Source: an uncultured Clostridia bacterium (lineage in GTDB: Bacteria > Bacillota_A > Clostridia > Oscillospirales > Oscillospiraceae). Taken from it: 11,218 nucleotides of DNA. The position numbers were made by a program, and so were the translations under genes. Shown here in pieces: positions 1-7,120 of the stretch. Numbering within the stretch: the stretch's first letter is position 1; each line of letters begins with the position of its first letter. The notes below the pieces were generated by a model. That model saw nothing but the letters and a program-made list of their open reading frames with translations. It made no database searches and was not told the DNA's origin. The stretch is taken from positions 1 to 11,218 of the forward strand of contig CAMGMW010000022.1 in NCBI GenBank assembly GCA_946059285.1. Reading direction: 5' to 3'.

Positions 1-519
1 ATGGATTTCAGCCTTTACGGGACGCCGCTGGAATCTACCACCTATAAATTTGCCAAGTGTCTGCAAAAGCGGTTCGGAATCATTCCCGGTGTAACGGATA
101 AGAGCTATATTACCAATTCCTATCATATCCATGTCACGGAGAATATCAACGCTTTTGATAAACTGGCGTTTGAAGCCCAGTTCCAGGCACTGTCTCCCGG
201 CGGGGCCATCAGCTATGTGGAAGTGCCGGATATGCAGAACAACATTGACGCGGTGCTGGAGCTGATGAAGTTCATCTACGACAATATCATGTACGCTGAG
301 TTGAACACCAAATCCGATTACTGCCAGGTCTGCGGCTACGACGGCGAGATCGAGGCGCTGGAAGACGAGGACGGCAAGCTGGTCTGGACCTGCCCCAACT
401 GCGGCAATACCGATCAAAGCAAGCTGAATGTTGCGCGCCGTACCTGCGGCTACATTGGCACACAGTTCTGGAATCAGGGCAGAACGCAGGAGATCAAGGA
501 GCGTGTGCTGCATCTATGA
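1..519 (+). CDS. nrdD: Anaerobic ribonucleoside-triphosphate reductase, C-terminal part (5' end outside window)
   Basis: This is the last 172 residues of class III ribonucleotide reductase, which reduces ribonucleoside triphosphates to dNTPs by a glycyl-radical mechanism in anaerobic cells. The frame is open from base 1, and the ATG there is an internal Met, because the full protein is normally about 700 residues or more. Numbering within the fragment, two CxxC pairs (C108/C111 and C131/C134) form the zinc site characteristic of the NrdD C-terminus. The glycyl-radical loop RRTCGYIG follows, with the radical glycine expected at G150, and the protein ends in QEIKERVLHL, typical of clostridial NrdD. 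The stop TGA is at 517-519. The activase gene nrdG does not follow; terminator hairpins and the convergent tex gene come next. The identification is firm; what lies upstream is unseen. Confidence 0.96.
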   Translation: MDFSLYGTPLESTTYKFAKCLQKRFGIIPGVTDKSYITNSYHIHVTENINAFDKLAFEAQFQALSPGGAISYVEVPDMQNNIDAVLELMKFIYDNIMYAELNTKSDYCQVCGYDGEIEALEDEDGKLVWTCPNCGNTDQSKLNVARRTCGYIGTQFWNQGRTQEIKERVLHL

Positions 520-527
520 TTCAGGAA

Positions 528-551
528 CGGGACACGTTTGAGCGTGTCCCG
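528..551 (+). other. Perfect stem-loop just after nrdD
   Basis: A 9-bp perfect stem (CGGGACACG pairing with CGTGTCCCG, extendable by one A-T pair) closes a 6-nt loop 8 nt after the nrdD stop. No T-run follows it on either strand, so it does not look like a stand-alone intrinsic terminator. It may protect the 3' end of the nrdD mRNA or slow polymerase ahead of the stronger hairpin at 568-600. Confidence 0.6.
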
Positions 552-561
552 TCCGTCTGTC

Positions 562-604
562 AAAAAAGGTCCCGGCTTTTGTTAGTCAAAAGCCGGGGCC
601 TTTT
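562..604. terminator. Bidirectional rho-independent terminator between nrdD and tex
   Basis: A 14-bp stem with one G-T pair (568-581 with 587-600) closes a 5-nt loop. Six A residues lie on its left (562-567) and four T residues on its right (601-604). Read on the plus strand it ends nrdD; read on the minus strand the A-run becomes a six-T tract and it ends tex, whose stop is at 718. This is a standard shared terminator for a convergent pair and the strongest such signal in the window. Confidence 0.88.
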
Positions 605-717
605 GCGTCCGTCCCATCCCTTGCTCCGTTACCGCATTTGAATGATTCTTGATGCGCGGAAGCGATTCTGTTCTGGTGCGCGGCGTTAAAATGTCAGACG
701 CTGACGGGAGAAACGGA

Positions 718-2883
718 TTATTCCTCCGGCAGATCGCGCATGGTGAGACTGATGCGCTTGCGTTTTTCATCAACCTCAAGAACCGCGACCCGGACGATAT
801 CGCCAACGGAAACAACTTCCGACGGATGCTTGATGTAGCGGTTGCAGACCCTTGAGATATGCACAAGACCGTCCTGATGCACGCCGATGTCGACAAATAC
901 GCCGAAATCAATCACATTGCGCACCGTGCCGGTGAGGACCATGCCGGGCTTCAGATCTTTCAATTCCAGCACATCCGTCCGCAAAATCGGGGGCGGAAGC
1001 TCGTCACGCGGGTCACGACCCGGTTTACATAATTCTTTTATGATATCACGCAGTGTGGGAACGCCGACGCCGCATTGCGCGGCGGCCTGTTCGATACCGA
1101 AGGCCTCTGCGCGCTGCGGCAGCTCCGCGATGTTGCCCACCGCAACATCGGAGAGGCGATAGCCGCACAAGGCAAGAAGCTGTTCCGCTGCGTCGTAGGA
1201 TTCCGGGTGTACACCGGTGTTGTCGAGAATCTGCTCACTCTCCGGCACCCGTAGGAAGCCAGCTGCCTGTTCATAGGCCTTTTGTCCCAGCTTAGGCACT
1301 TTTAAAACTTGCTTACGGGATGCAAATGCACCGTTTTCCTCCCGATAGATCACAATATTCTTTGCAATCGTGGCGTTCAGACCGGAAACGCGGCGCAGCA
1401 GAGAGGGAGAGGCCGTATTCAAGTCGACGCCTACGGCGTTGACGCAGTCCTCCACCACGCCGCTCAATGCCTCATCGAGCCGCTTTTCCGGCACATCGTG
1501 TTGATACTGTCCTACACCGATGGCTTTCGGATCGATTTTGACCAACTCTGCCAAAGGATCCTGCAAACGCCGCGCAATCGAAACGGCGGAACGGAGATTC
1601 ACGTCGTACTGCGGAAACTCCTCTGCCGCCAGTGGGGAAGCGGAGTAGACCGATGCGCCTGCTTCGGAAACAATCATGTAGGACACACCCTGCACTCTGG
1701 TCAGCAGCTCACAGGTCATCGCCTCCGTTTCTCTGGAGGCAGTGCCGTTGCCGATGGCAATATGGTCAACGCCATGCTTGCGGATCAGTCGGTCCAGTGT
1801 GACAATTGCTTCCTCCCGTTTGGCTTTGGAGAAGGTCGGATAAACCACCGCAGTATCCAGCACTTTCCCTGTGTGATCCACGACGGCAACCTTGCAGCCG
1901 TGGCTGTAGCCGGGGTCCAGCCCCATGGTAACATGTCCGCGGACCGGCGGCTGCATCAGAAGCGGGCGGAGATTGAGCGCAAAGTTGCGTATGGCGCCTT
2001 CGTTGGCGCTATCCGTCAGGGCACTGCGCAGCTCCCGCTCCATGCTGGGCGCGATCAGCCGGTCATAGGAATCCTCTGCTGCAGCACGGACGAAGGCTGC
2101 TGCACCGCCACCTGGGATCAAAACGGCACGGCGTACAACAATGAGCGCCTGCTCCCGGTCCATCTCCAGTGTGACCTTCAGAAATCCTTCCCGTTCACCG
2201 CGGTTGACAGCAAGAATCTGATGTCCCTGCACCCGGGCAACCGGCTGAGAAAAGTCATAATACATCTGATAGACAGAGGCTTCCTCCTCTTTCCCTTTCA
2301 CAACCGAGGTCCGGAGCAAGGCTTGCCGCTGCATCAGTGTGCGCAGGCTCTTGCGAATGGCGGCATCATCGGAAATCATCTCCGCAATGATGTCCGACGC
2401 ACCGGCAAGCGCATCCGCAATGGTGTTGACGTCCTTTTCCGGGTTTACATAATCTTCCGCCAGAACCTCAGGCGCCGGAAGCTCCCGTGACTGTGCAAAC
2501 AGAGCTTCCGCCAGCGGCTCGAGTCCTTTCTCCCTTGCGACGGTGGCGCGGGTACGGCGCTTCGGCTTATAGGGGCGGTACAGATCCTCCAGCTCAGAAA
2601 GTGTTTTTGCCTCGTCGATGGCGGCAGCCAGTTCATCCGTCAGCTTTTCCTGTGCGGCGATCGATTTGCGAATCTCTTCCCGACGCTGCGCGAGATTTCG
2701 CAGATATTGCAGACGGTCAGCCAGTGTACGCAGGGTCGTGTCATCCATTGCTCCATGCTGCTCCTTACGGTAACGGGCAATGAAGGGGATGGTGTTTCCT
2801 TCATCCAGCAGCGTGACCACGTTTTCCACATACTGCGGCTTTTGCCCCAGCTCGCTGGCCAAAACTTGTATCAGTTGTTCCAT
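718..2883 (-). CDS. tex: Tex family RNA-binding transcription accessory protein
   Basis: This 721-residue protein has the full Tex layout and the usual family length. The N-terminal helical part carries the LYRPYKPKRRTRAT signature at about residues 101-114. A YqgF/RNase-H-like domain begins near MGLDPGYSHG (320-329), with TASRETE (about 381) and SEAGASVYSAS (about 406). Helix-hairpin-helix repeats follow at about 485-545 (LNTASPSLLRRVSGL), and a C-terminal S1 RNA-binding domain lies at about 644-718 (LKPGMVLTGTV, then FGVFVDIGVHQDGLVHISRV). Tex proteins bind nucleic acid and are linked to transcription-complex handling and RNA processing; the exact biochemical role is still loosely defined in the family. 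The ATG at 2883 is preceded by GGAGG four bases upstream. The gene is convergent with nrdD and divergent from the DUF1653 gene. I see no frameshift or odd composition. Confidence 0.96.
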   Translation of the reverse strand: MEQLIQVLASELGQKPQYVENVVTLLDEGNTIPFIARYRKEQHGAMDDTTLRTLADRLQYLRNLAQRREEIRKSIAAQEKLTDELAAAIDEAKTLSELEDLYRPYKPKRRTRATVAREKGLEPLAEALFAQSRELPAPEVLAEDYVNPEKDVNTIADALAGASDIIAEMISDDAAIRKSLRTLMQRQALLRTSVVKGKEEEASVYQMYYDFSQPVARVQGHQILAVNRGEREGFLKVTLEMDREQALIVVRRAVLIPGGGAAAFVRAAAEDSYDRLIAPSMERELRSALTDSANEGAIRNFALNLRPLLMQPPVRGHVTMGLDPGYSHGCKVAVVDHTGKVLDTAVVYPTFSKAKREEAIVTLDRLIRKHGVDHIAIGNGTASRETEAMTCELLTRVQGVSYMIVSEAGASVYSASPLAAEEFPQYDVNLRSAVSIARRLQDPLAELVKIDPKAIGVGQYQHDVPEKRLDEALSGVVEDCVNAVGVDLNTASPSLLRRVSGLNATIAKNIVIYREENGAFASRKQVLKVPKLGQKAYEQAAGFLRVPESEQILDNTGVHPESYDAAEQLLALCGYRLSDVAVGNIAELPQRAEAFGIEQAAAQCGVGVPTLRDIIKELCKPGRDPRDELPPPILRTDVLELKDLKPGMVLTGTVRNVIDFGVFVDIGVHQDGLVHISRVCNRYIKHPSEVVSVGDIVRVAVLEVDEKRKRISLTMRDLPEE

Positions 2884-2930
2884 GGTTCCTCCGCATGTTT
2901 TTATATTTCAATTTGCTGTTCGCTTGAAGA

Positions 2931-2939
2931 AGTATAGCA
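2931..2939 (-). promoter_or_regulatory. Extended -10 promoter for tex
   Basis: On the minus strand TGCTATACT gives a TGn-extended -10 box (TATACT; plus-strand 2931-2936, with TGC at 2937-2939), about 50 bases upstream of the tex start. At a 17-bp spacing the -35 position reads TTTTCT, which is poor, consistent with reliance on the extended -10. The same nine bases occur in mirror orientation in the divergent DUF1653 promoter. Confidence 0.6.
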
Positions 2940-2971
2940 CATTTTTTGCCAAAAGAAAAGTAAAAACGTGT

Positions 2972-3000
2972 TTGTCAATCGGCGAAGAATCTGCTATACT
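2972..3000 (+). promoter_or_regulatory. Sigma-A-type promoter for the DUF1653 gene
   Basis: TTGTCA (2972-2977), a 17-bp spacer and TATACT (2995-3000), with TGC just before the -10, make a near-consensus extended promoter. Transcription would begin near 3007, leaving a leader of only about 16 nt before the ATG at 3023. It stands back to back with the tex promoter. Confidence 0.8.
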
Positions 3001-3022
3001 ATTGGCGCGGGAGGGATGCGGC

Positions 3023-3232
3023 ATGAAGATTGAGCCGGGGCGGTATCGTCATTTCAAAGGAAACGAGTATGAGGTTTTGTACACCGCGCGCCACTCGGAG
3101 ACGATGGAGGAGATGGTGGTCTATCGCGCTCTTTACGGAGAGGGCGGGATTTGGGTGCGCCCGGCGGCCATGTGGAACGAGATGGTCGAACGGAACGGAA
3201 GGACCGTTCAGCGGTTCATCAAGATTGATTAA
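3023..3232 (+). CDS. DUF1653 domain protein, small
   Basis: This 69-residue protein consists almost entirely of a DUF1653 domain: GRYRHFKGNEYEVL (about residues 6-19), ARHSETMEEMVVYRALYG (about 22-39) and WVRP (about 44-47) are its hallmarks. The family is common in Firmicutes and Proteobacteria, is often a single-domain cytoplasmic protein, and has no established function that I know. The ATG at 3023 is chosen because GGGAGGG lies about 8 bases upstream and the promoter at 2972-3000 places the transcript start near 3007. The same frame stays open back to 2780, but that extension runs across the promoter and into tex on the other strand. There is no signal peptide or membrane segment. I see no terminator between this gene and gap. 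Confidence 0.9.
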   Translation: MKIEPGRYRHFKGNEYEVLYTARHSETMEEMVVYRALYGEGGIWVRPAAMWNEMVERNGRTVQRFIKID

Positions 3233-3289
3233 TGTGCTTCTCGCAAATTTCTCAAAAAAAATTACTAAATCGATAGAAATTGATTGATT

Positions 3290-3325
3290 TTGACAGTTGC
3301 ACTGCGGCAGAATATCGTATATAAT
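3290..3325 (+). promoter_or_regulatory. gap promoter region, two overlapping candidates
   Basis: Two -35/-10 pairs, each with a 17-bp spacer, are staggered by 7 bp. One is TTGACA (3290-3295) with TATCGT (3313-3318); the other is TTGCAC (3297-3302) with TATAAT (3320-3325). The second has the perfect -10 and is the likelier main promoter, giving a start near 3332 and a leader of about 74 nt. The A/T-rich stretch at 3245-3290 could act as an UP element. Confidence 0.7.
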
Positions 3326-3362
3326 AAAGCCGTTGGCTAAAAGCCTGACAATACCGTAAATC

Positions 3363-3385
3363 TACGCCGGCATACGATCGGCGTA
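3363..3385 (+). promoter_or_regulatory. Stem-loop in the gap leader next to the Shine-Dalgarno
   Basis: TACGCCG (3363-3369) pairs perfectly with CGGCGTA (3379-3385) around a 9-nt loop. The hairpin ends 7 nt before the GGAGG ribosome binding site (3393-3397) of gap. It is not followed by a T-run, so it is not an attenuator. It may stabilise the 5' end of the highly expressed gap mRNA or mark a regulator site; the function is inferred only. Confidence 0.5.
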
Positions 3386-3402
3386 TCATATTGGAGGAAT
3401 AA

Positions 3403-4419
<1,017 letters not shown>

Positions 4420-4516
4420 TAAAATCAGGTAAGGATATACGAGAATGATTCGCAGGGGCTTGGGCGGTGTCCCTGAGACAGTAAAATTCAAAAACCTCTC
4501 AAAACCATGCGTTTTC

Positions 4517-4555
4517 AGGAAGCGGCGTGACTTCGGTCACGCTGTTTCCTTTATA
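4517..4555 (+). terminator. UUCG-capped hairpin downstream of gap, probable terminator
   Basis: A 15-bp stem with two G-T pairs (4517-4531 with 4536-4550) is capped by a C(TTCG)G tetraloop, among the most stable RNA loops. It is followed by TTATATA rather than a solid T-run, so termination may be imperfect, and part of its role may be 3'-end protection. It lies about 100 bp after the gap stop. Confidence 0.65.
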
Positions 4556-4600
4556 TACTAGTTCTTGACGCGCCTGCGGGAGTCTGCTGCAAAAGGGCAA

Positions 4601-4616
4601 TGCAAGCGCTCTTGCA
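4601..4616. repeat. Inverted repeat just upstream of a promoter
   Basis: TGCAAG, a 4-nt gap (CGCT) and CTTGCA form a perfect 6-bp inverted repeat, directly followed by an A-run and then the -35 box at 4624. Its placement would suit a regulator or a curved upstream element. It is short, so chance occurrence is possible. Confidence 0.35.
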
Positions 4617-4623
4617 AAAAACG

Positions 4624-4652
4624 TTGGAATCGGATGCATTTTGTGATATAAT
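4624..4652 (+). promoter_or_regulatory. Sigma-A-type promoter in the gap-DUF362 intergenic region
   Basis: TTGGAA (4624-4629), a 17-bp spacer and a perfect TATAAT (4647-4652), with TGA before the -10 giving the TGn extension. It lies about 250 bp upstream of the DUF362 start, so it would make a long leader or drive a short gene or RNA of its own. The inverted repeat at 4601-4616 ends 7 bp before the -35 box. Confidence 0.7.
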
Positions 4653-4727
4653 GAAGAAGCGGGCTGCGCAGAGCGAAGCGCTATACCTACGGCGCTGCGG
4701 GACAAATACAGGAGAGATGACAGAATA

Positions 4728-4830
4728 GTGGCAGGAAAACGCAGCAGGCGCGAGTTGCAGCAACATATCAGACTTCCGCTGCAGCTCCCGCTATTCGCCA
4801 GCCTGATTTTAAGCATAAACAGAGAATGGG
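4728..4830 (+). pseudogene. Possible remnant of a membrane-protein N-terminus
   Basis: A frame starting at GTG 4728 (its G is the last base of an in-sequence TAG) reads about 34 residues with a basic start (AGKRSRRELQQHIRLP) followed by a short hydrophobic run (LPLFASLILSI). This resembles a signal anchor or first transmembrane segment. The frame continues to 4979, but from 4834 it crosses the DUF362 promoter, ribosome binding site and the first 79 bases of that gene, so its tail is surely not functional coding. AGGAG lies about 13 bases upstream, which is far. It could be a degraded gene, a short leader peptide or chance. I recognise no family. Confidence 0.25.
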
Positions 4831-4833
4831 ATA

Positions 4834-4862
4834 TTGCCATTTTGCACAAGTTTCTGTATAAT
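4834..4862 (+). promoter_or_regulatory. Sigma-A-type promoter for the DUF362 gene
   Basis: TTGCCA (4834-4839), a 17-bp spacer and TATAAT (4857-4862) make a five-of-six plus six-of-six match to consensus. Transcription would start near 4869, with a leader of about 32 nt that includes GGAGG at 4889-4893. Confidence 0.8.
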
Positions 4863-4900
4863 AAAACCAAGCGTTCTTTGAATTACACGGAGGAAAGGTT

Positions 4901-5995
4901 ATGGCAGCATCAAAAGTATACTTTACTGATTTTCATACGACACTACAGGAAAACCAACAGCAAAAGCTGGCCCGTCTGATGCTGACGGCGGGGATCGATC
5001 AACTGCCAATGCAAAACCGCTATGTTGCAATTAAGATTCATTTCGGCGAACCGGGCAATCTGGCATATCTTCGCCCAAATTATGCAAAAACGGTGGCGGA
5101 TCTGGTGAAACAGCTTGGCGGCAAGCCGTTTTTGACGGACTGCAATACCCTGTATGTGGGCGGCAGAAAAAACGCACTGGATCATATCGAGTCTGCCTAT
5201 GTCAACGGCTTTACGCCGTATACCACCGGCTGCCATATCCTTATTGGCGACGGTCTGAAAGGGACGGATGATGTGGAGGTGCCGGTCAACGGAGAGTATG
5301 TGAAAAACGCGAAAATCGGACGTGCCGTCATGGACGCGGACGTTATCATCTCCCTGACACACTTCAAGGGGCATGAGGGCACCGGCTTCGGCGGCGCGCT
5401 AAAGAACCTGGGCATGGGCAGCGGCTCCCGTGCGGGCAAAATGGAGATGCATTCGGCGGGCAAGCCCTTTGTACGGGAAGAGAAGTGTATCGGCTGCGGC
5501 TGCTGCCAGCGAATCTGCGCCCATAACGCACCGGTCCCGGTGGGCAAAAAAATGCACATCGACCATGACCGATGCGTTGGCTGCGGTCGATGCATTGCGG
5601 TTTGCCCGATGGACGCCGTCCGGTCACCAAACGACGAAAGCGGACATATCCTGAATCGCAAAATCGCGGAGTATGCCAAAGCGGTAGTAGAGGGACGCCC
5701 CTCCTTCCATATCACGCTGGTCATGGACGTTTCTCCGAACTGCGATTGCCACGGTGAGAACGACGTGCCGTTGATCCCGGATGTGGGCATGTTTGCTTCC
5801 TTTGACCCGGTGGCGCTGGATCAGGCATGTGCGGACGCCTGTAATCGGATGCCGCGCAATAAAAACGCAGCCTTCCAGGGTGACCATGCGGAGCTGTTCT
5901 GTGCGGCGCATCCGGATACGGATTGGCATGATCAGATTGAACACGGCAAGAAAATCGGTCTCGGTACGGATGAATATGAATTGATCACAATTTAA
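4901..5995 (+). CDS. DUF362 protein with two [4Fe-4S] ferredoxin motifs
   Basis: This 364-residue protein joins a DUF362 region (about residues 38-185, with VAIKIHFGEPGNL, then DVIISLTHFKGHEGTGFGGALKNLG) to a ferredoxin-like double-cluster segment. Cluster one uses C196, C199, C202 and C206, with an extra C201 and the unusual CAHNAP in place of the common CP ending. Cluster two, C225, C228, C231 and C235-P, is standard. A second stretch of DUF362-like sequence follows (DVSPNCDCH, DVGMFASFDPVALDQA). The protein is probably a soluble cytoplasmic electron carrier or Fe-S oxidoreductase; its substrate is unknown, and annotation pipelines usually stop at 'DUF362 domain' or '4Fe-4S binding protein'. 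The ATG at 4901 has GGAGG seven bases upstream. It has its own promoter and is convergent with the rhomboid-like gene, with no cofactor or pathway gene beside it to suggest a partner. Confidence 0.93.
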   Translation: MAASKVYFTDFHTTLQENQQQKLARLMLTAGIDQLPMQNRYVAIKIHFGEPGNLAYLRPNYAKTVADLVKQLGGKPFLTDCNTLYVGGRKNALDHIESAYVNGFTPYTTGCHILIGDGLKGTDDVEVPVNGEYVKNAKIGRAVMDADVIISLTHFKGHEGTGFGGALKNLGMGSGSRAGKMEMHSAGKPFVREEKCIGCGCCQRICAHNAPVPVGKKMHIDHDRCVGCGRCIAVCPMDAVRSPNDESGHILNRKIAEYAKAVVEGRPSFHITLVMDVSPNCDCHGENDVPLIPDVGMFASFDPVALDQACADACNRMPRNKNAAFQGDHAELFCAAHPDTDWHDQIEHGKKIGLGTDEYELITI

Positions 5996-6008
5996 CGACC
6001 AAAGAAGA

Positions 6009-6037
6009 AAGCAGGGCTGCGTTTCACAGCCCTGCTT
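6009..6037. terminator. Terminator shared by the DUF362 and rhomboid-like genes
   Basis: A 9-bp GC-rich stem (GCAGGGCTG 6011-6019 with CAGCCCTGC 6027-6035), extendable by two A-T pairs, closes a 7-nt loop. On the minus strand it is followed by a T-rich tail (TTTCTTCTTT), making a good terminator for the gene ending at 6040. On the plus strand the tail is only TTCGCTATT, so it is weaker for the DUF362 transcript. Confidence 0.8.
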
Positions 6038-6039
6038 CG

Positions 6040-6981
6040 CTATTCAACATGCGTGTGATTATTGATATGATCGATGCAATAGCAGAAGTAGCCCTTGCAT
6101 TTGGAACAGTAGCGGAACTCCAGACCGGGACAGTCGACGTCTGTTCTGCCGCAGACGGTGCATTTGTGGCGGTAGGGCTTTTCCTCAGCGGCTTTACTTT
6201 GCTGGGATGCCGCCCGCCGGAAGTCCGGCTCCGCGTTGTTTTCCCAGCGATAATCTGTGCGCCGATTTGCTCTTTTCCGGCGCGGGAAGAGATTTTTGAT
6301 ATCGCGCCCAAAAAACAGGAAATAGTTCAGCAGCGCGATTAGCGGGAAGAGAGAATAGAGCGTGAAAGCGACGCCGATCACAGGACCGTAAATACGCCAA
6401 AAGATAACCGCTTCGTAAAGTCCGCGGGCAATCCCGAGCGCGGTAAGCCCCAAGTCAAGCCAGGCCAGCCATTTCATTTTGACCGGAAGAATCATATAGA
6501 GATAGACGCGCTGCTCCGGAATCAGTGTCGCAACGGCAAGGAACATGGACAGATTGATATAGTAAGAGGAGACCTGTCCGCCAAGACCGAAGGTCAGATA
6601 CATGGCAAGACCGGCAAGATCCATCAAAAGGATACCGGAGAAATAGAAGAGATTGAAGCGAAGCCTGCCCCAAATGGATTCAAGCAGATTGCCGATCCAG
6701 TAATAGAACATGATTGAGATGATGGCGCCGAGAAGTTTACTGGACAGAAAGGAACTCTCCATCGCAAAAGTAAAGATGTAGGAAAACAGCCGCCAGATCT
6801 GTCCCTTCAGAATCAACGCAGCATCAAAGCCGAGCCAAGAATACAGAAGATTGGTCTGCGACACATAATCAACAAGGAAAACCACCGCATTTGCCACGCA
6901 AATCCAAAGCATCAGACGCGGGATGCCCTTGTCCCGATTGCGATTGACAAAACGGTTATAATTCCTGCGAAGTTTTTTCAT
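6040..6981 (-). CDS. Rhomboid-like membrane protein with C-terminal Cys/His-rich zinc-ribbon tail
   Basis: This 313-residue protein has a basic N-terminus, about six hydrophobic segments by eye (about 22-40, 80-98, 108-130, 140-155, 170-188, 198-222), then a basic soluble tail. The IWRLFSYIF segment (62-70) and GNLLESIWGRLRFNLFYFSGIL (split as GNLLESIWG 97-105 and RLRFNLFYF 106-114) match rhomboid loop-1/TM2-3 patterns. The GxSG active-site motif is absent: the nearest Ser is S145 in NLSM, and I see no TM6 histidine. It therefore looks like a non-proteolytic rhomboid/derlin-type relative, though pipelines may call it a rhomboid protease. The tail has C274xxC277 and C292xxC295, then C300, C302, H305 and H309, a likely zinc-binding module. 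The ATG at 6981 follows AAGGAGG by 6 bases. Its function is unknown; membrane protein handling would be an inference from the fold. Confidence 0.85.
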   Translation of the reverse strand: MKKLRRNYNRFVNRNRDKGIPRLMLWICVANAVVFLVDYVSQTNLLYSWLGFDAALILKGQIWRLFSYIFTFAMESSFLSSKLLGAIISIMFYYWIGNLLESIWGRLRFNLFYFSGILLMDLAGLAMYLTFGLGGQVSSYYINLSMFLAVATLIPEQRVYLYMILPVKMKWLAWLDLGLTALGIARGLYEAVIFWRIYGPVIGVAFTLYSLFPLIALLNYFLFFGRDIKNLFPRRKRANRRTDYRWENNAEPDFRRAASQQSKAAEEKPYRHKCTVCGRTDVDCPGLEFRYCSKCKGYFCYCIDHINNHTHVE

Positions 6982-7009
6982 AGAATTCCTCCTTTTGCAC
7001 CTTTGCTCT

Positions 7010-7038
7010 ATTTTAGCGAAAAAAGAGCGGCTTGTCTA
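7010..7038 (-). promoter_or_regulatory. Promoter for the rhomboid-like gene
   Basis: On the minus strand TAGACA (plus 7033-7038), a 17-bp spacer and TAAAAT (plus 7010-7015) match sigma-A consensus at five of six in both boxes. The start would be near 7003, about 22 nt before the ATG. It stands back to back with the promoter of the SAH hydrolase-family gene. Confidence 0.7.
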
Positions 7039-7066
7039 CGGATAAAGTGTGAATTTTGTAATATCA

Positions 7067-7095
7067 TTGAAAAATCTTACAACTTGTGGTATGAT
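7067..7095 (+). promoter_or_regulatory. Promoter for the SAH hydrolase-family gene
   Basis: TTGAAA (7067-7072), a 17-bp spacer and TATGAT (7090-7095), with TGG before the -10. Transcription would start near 7102, leaving a leader of only about 19 nt. That is too short for an SAH or SAM riboswitch and fixes the gene start at 7121. Confidence 0.8.
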
Positions 7096-7120
7096 AGACT
7101 ATATGAAGGAGGGAGCGCCA

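Larger units (their letters stand above)
4420..4900 (+). other. 481-bp stretch without a confident gene between gap and the DUF362 gene
   Basis: This stretch holds, in order: the UUCG hairpin (4517-4550); a 6-bp inverted repeat TGCAAG/CTTGCA (4601-4616) followed by an A-run; a good promoter (4624-4652); a GC-rich segment with several competing short stems (about 4660-4700, for example CGCAG/CTGCG at 4667-4671/4695-4699); a possible gene remnant (4728-4830); and the DUF362 promoter (4834-4862) and ribosome binding site (4889-4893). A tiny frame of 25 codons runs 4651-4728, but its ATG overlaps the -10 box, so it is unlikely to be translated from that promoter. I recognise no known riboswitch or structured RNA. 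Confidence 0.6.

Noticed and set aside
528..551. First hairpin after nrdD as a terminator
   Set aside because: The stem is perfect but no T-run follows on either strand; the hairpin at 568-600 with A and T flanks is the better terminator.
605..717. Small gene between the nrdD terminator and tex
   Set aside because: The short frames here run into tex antisense and lack a ribosome binding site; I see nothing functional.
1309..2490. Long open frame (393 codons) on the plus strand opposite tex
   Set aside because: It lies wholly inside the well-supported tex gene on the other strand, has low-complexity His/Arg/Cys-rich composition typical of an antisense shadow, no ribosome binding site and no recognisable domain.
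2780..3022. Upstream in-frame extension of the DUF1653 gene
   Set aside because: It overlaps the start of tex on the opposite strand and the promoter at 2972-3000; the domain begins right at Met 3023.
7049..7120. N-terminal extension of ahcY
   Set aside because: The in-frame extension contains the -35 and -10 boxes (7067-7095) and lies before the expected transcript start; ATG 7121 has the proper Shine-Dalgarno.
7096..7120. SAH or SAM riboswitch before ahcY
   Set aside because: The predicted leader is only about 19 nt, too short for any known riboswitch of this kind.
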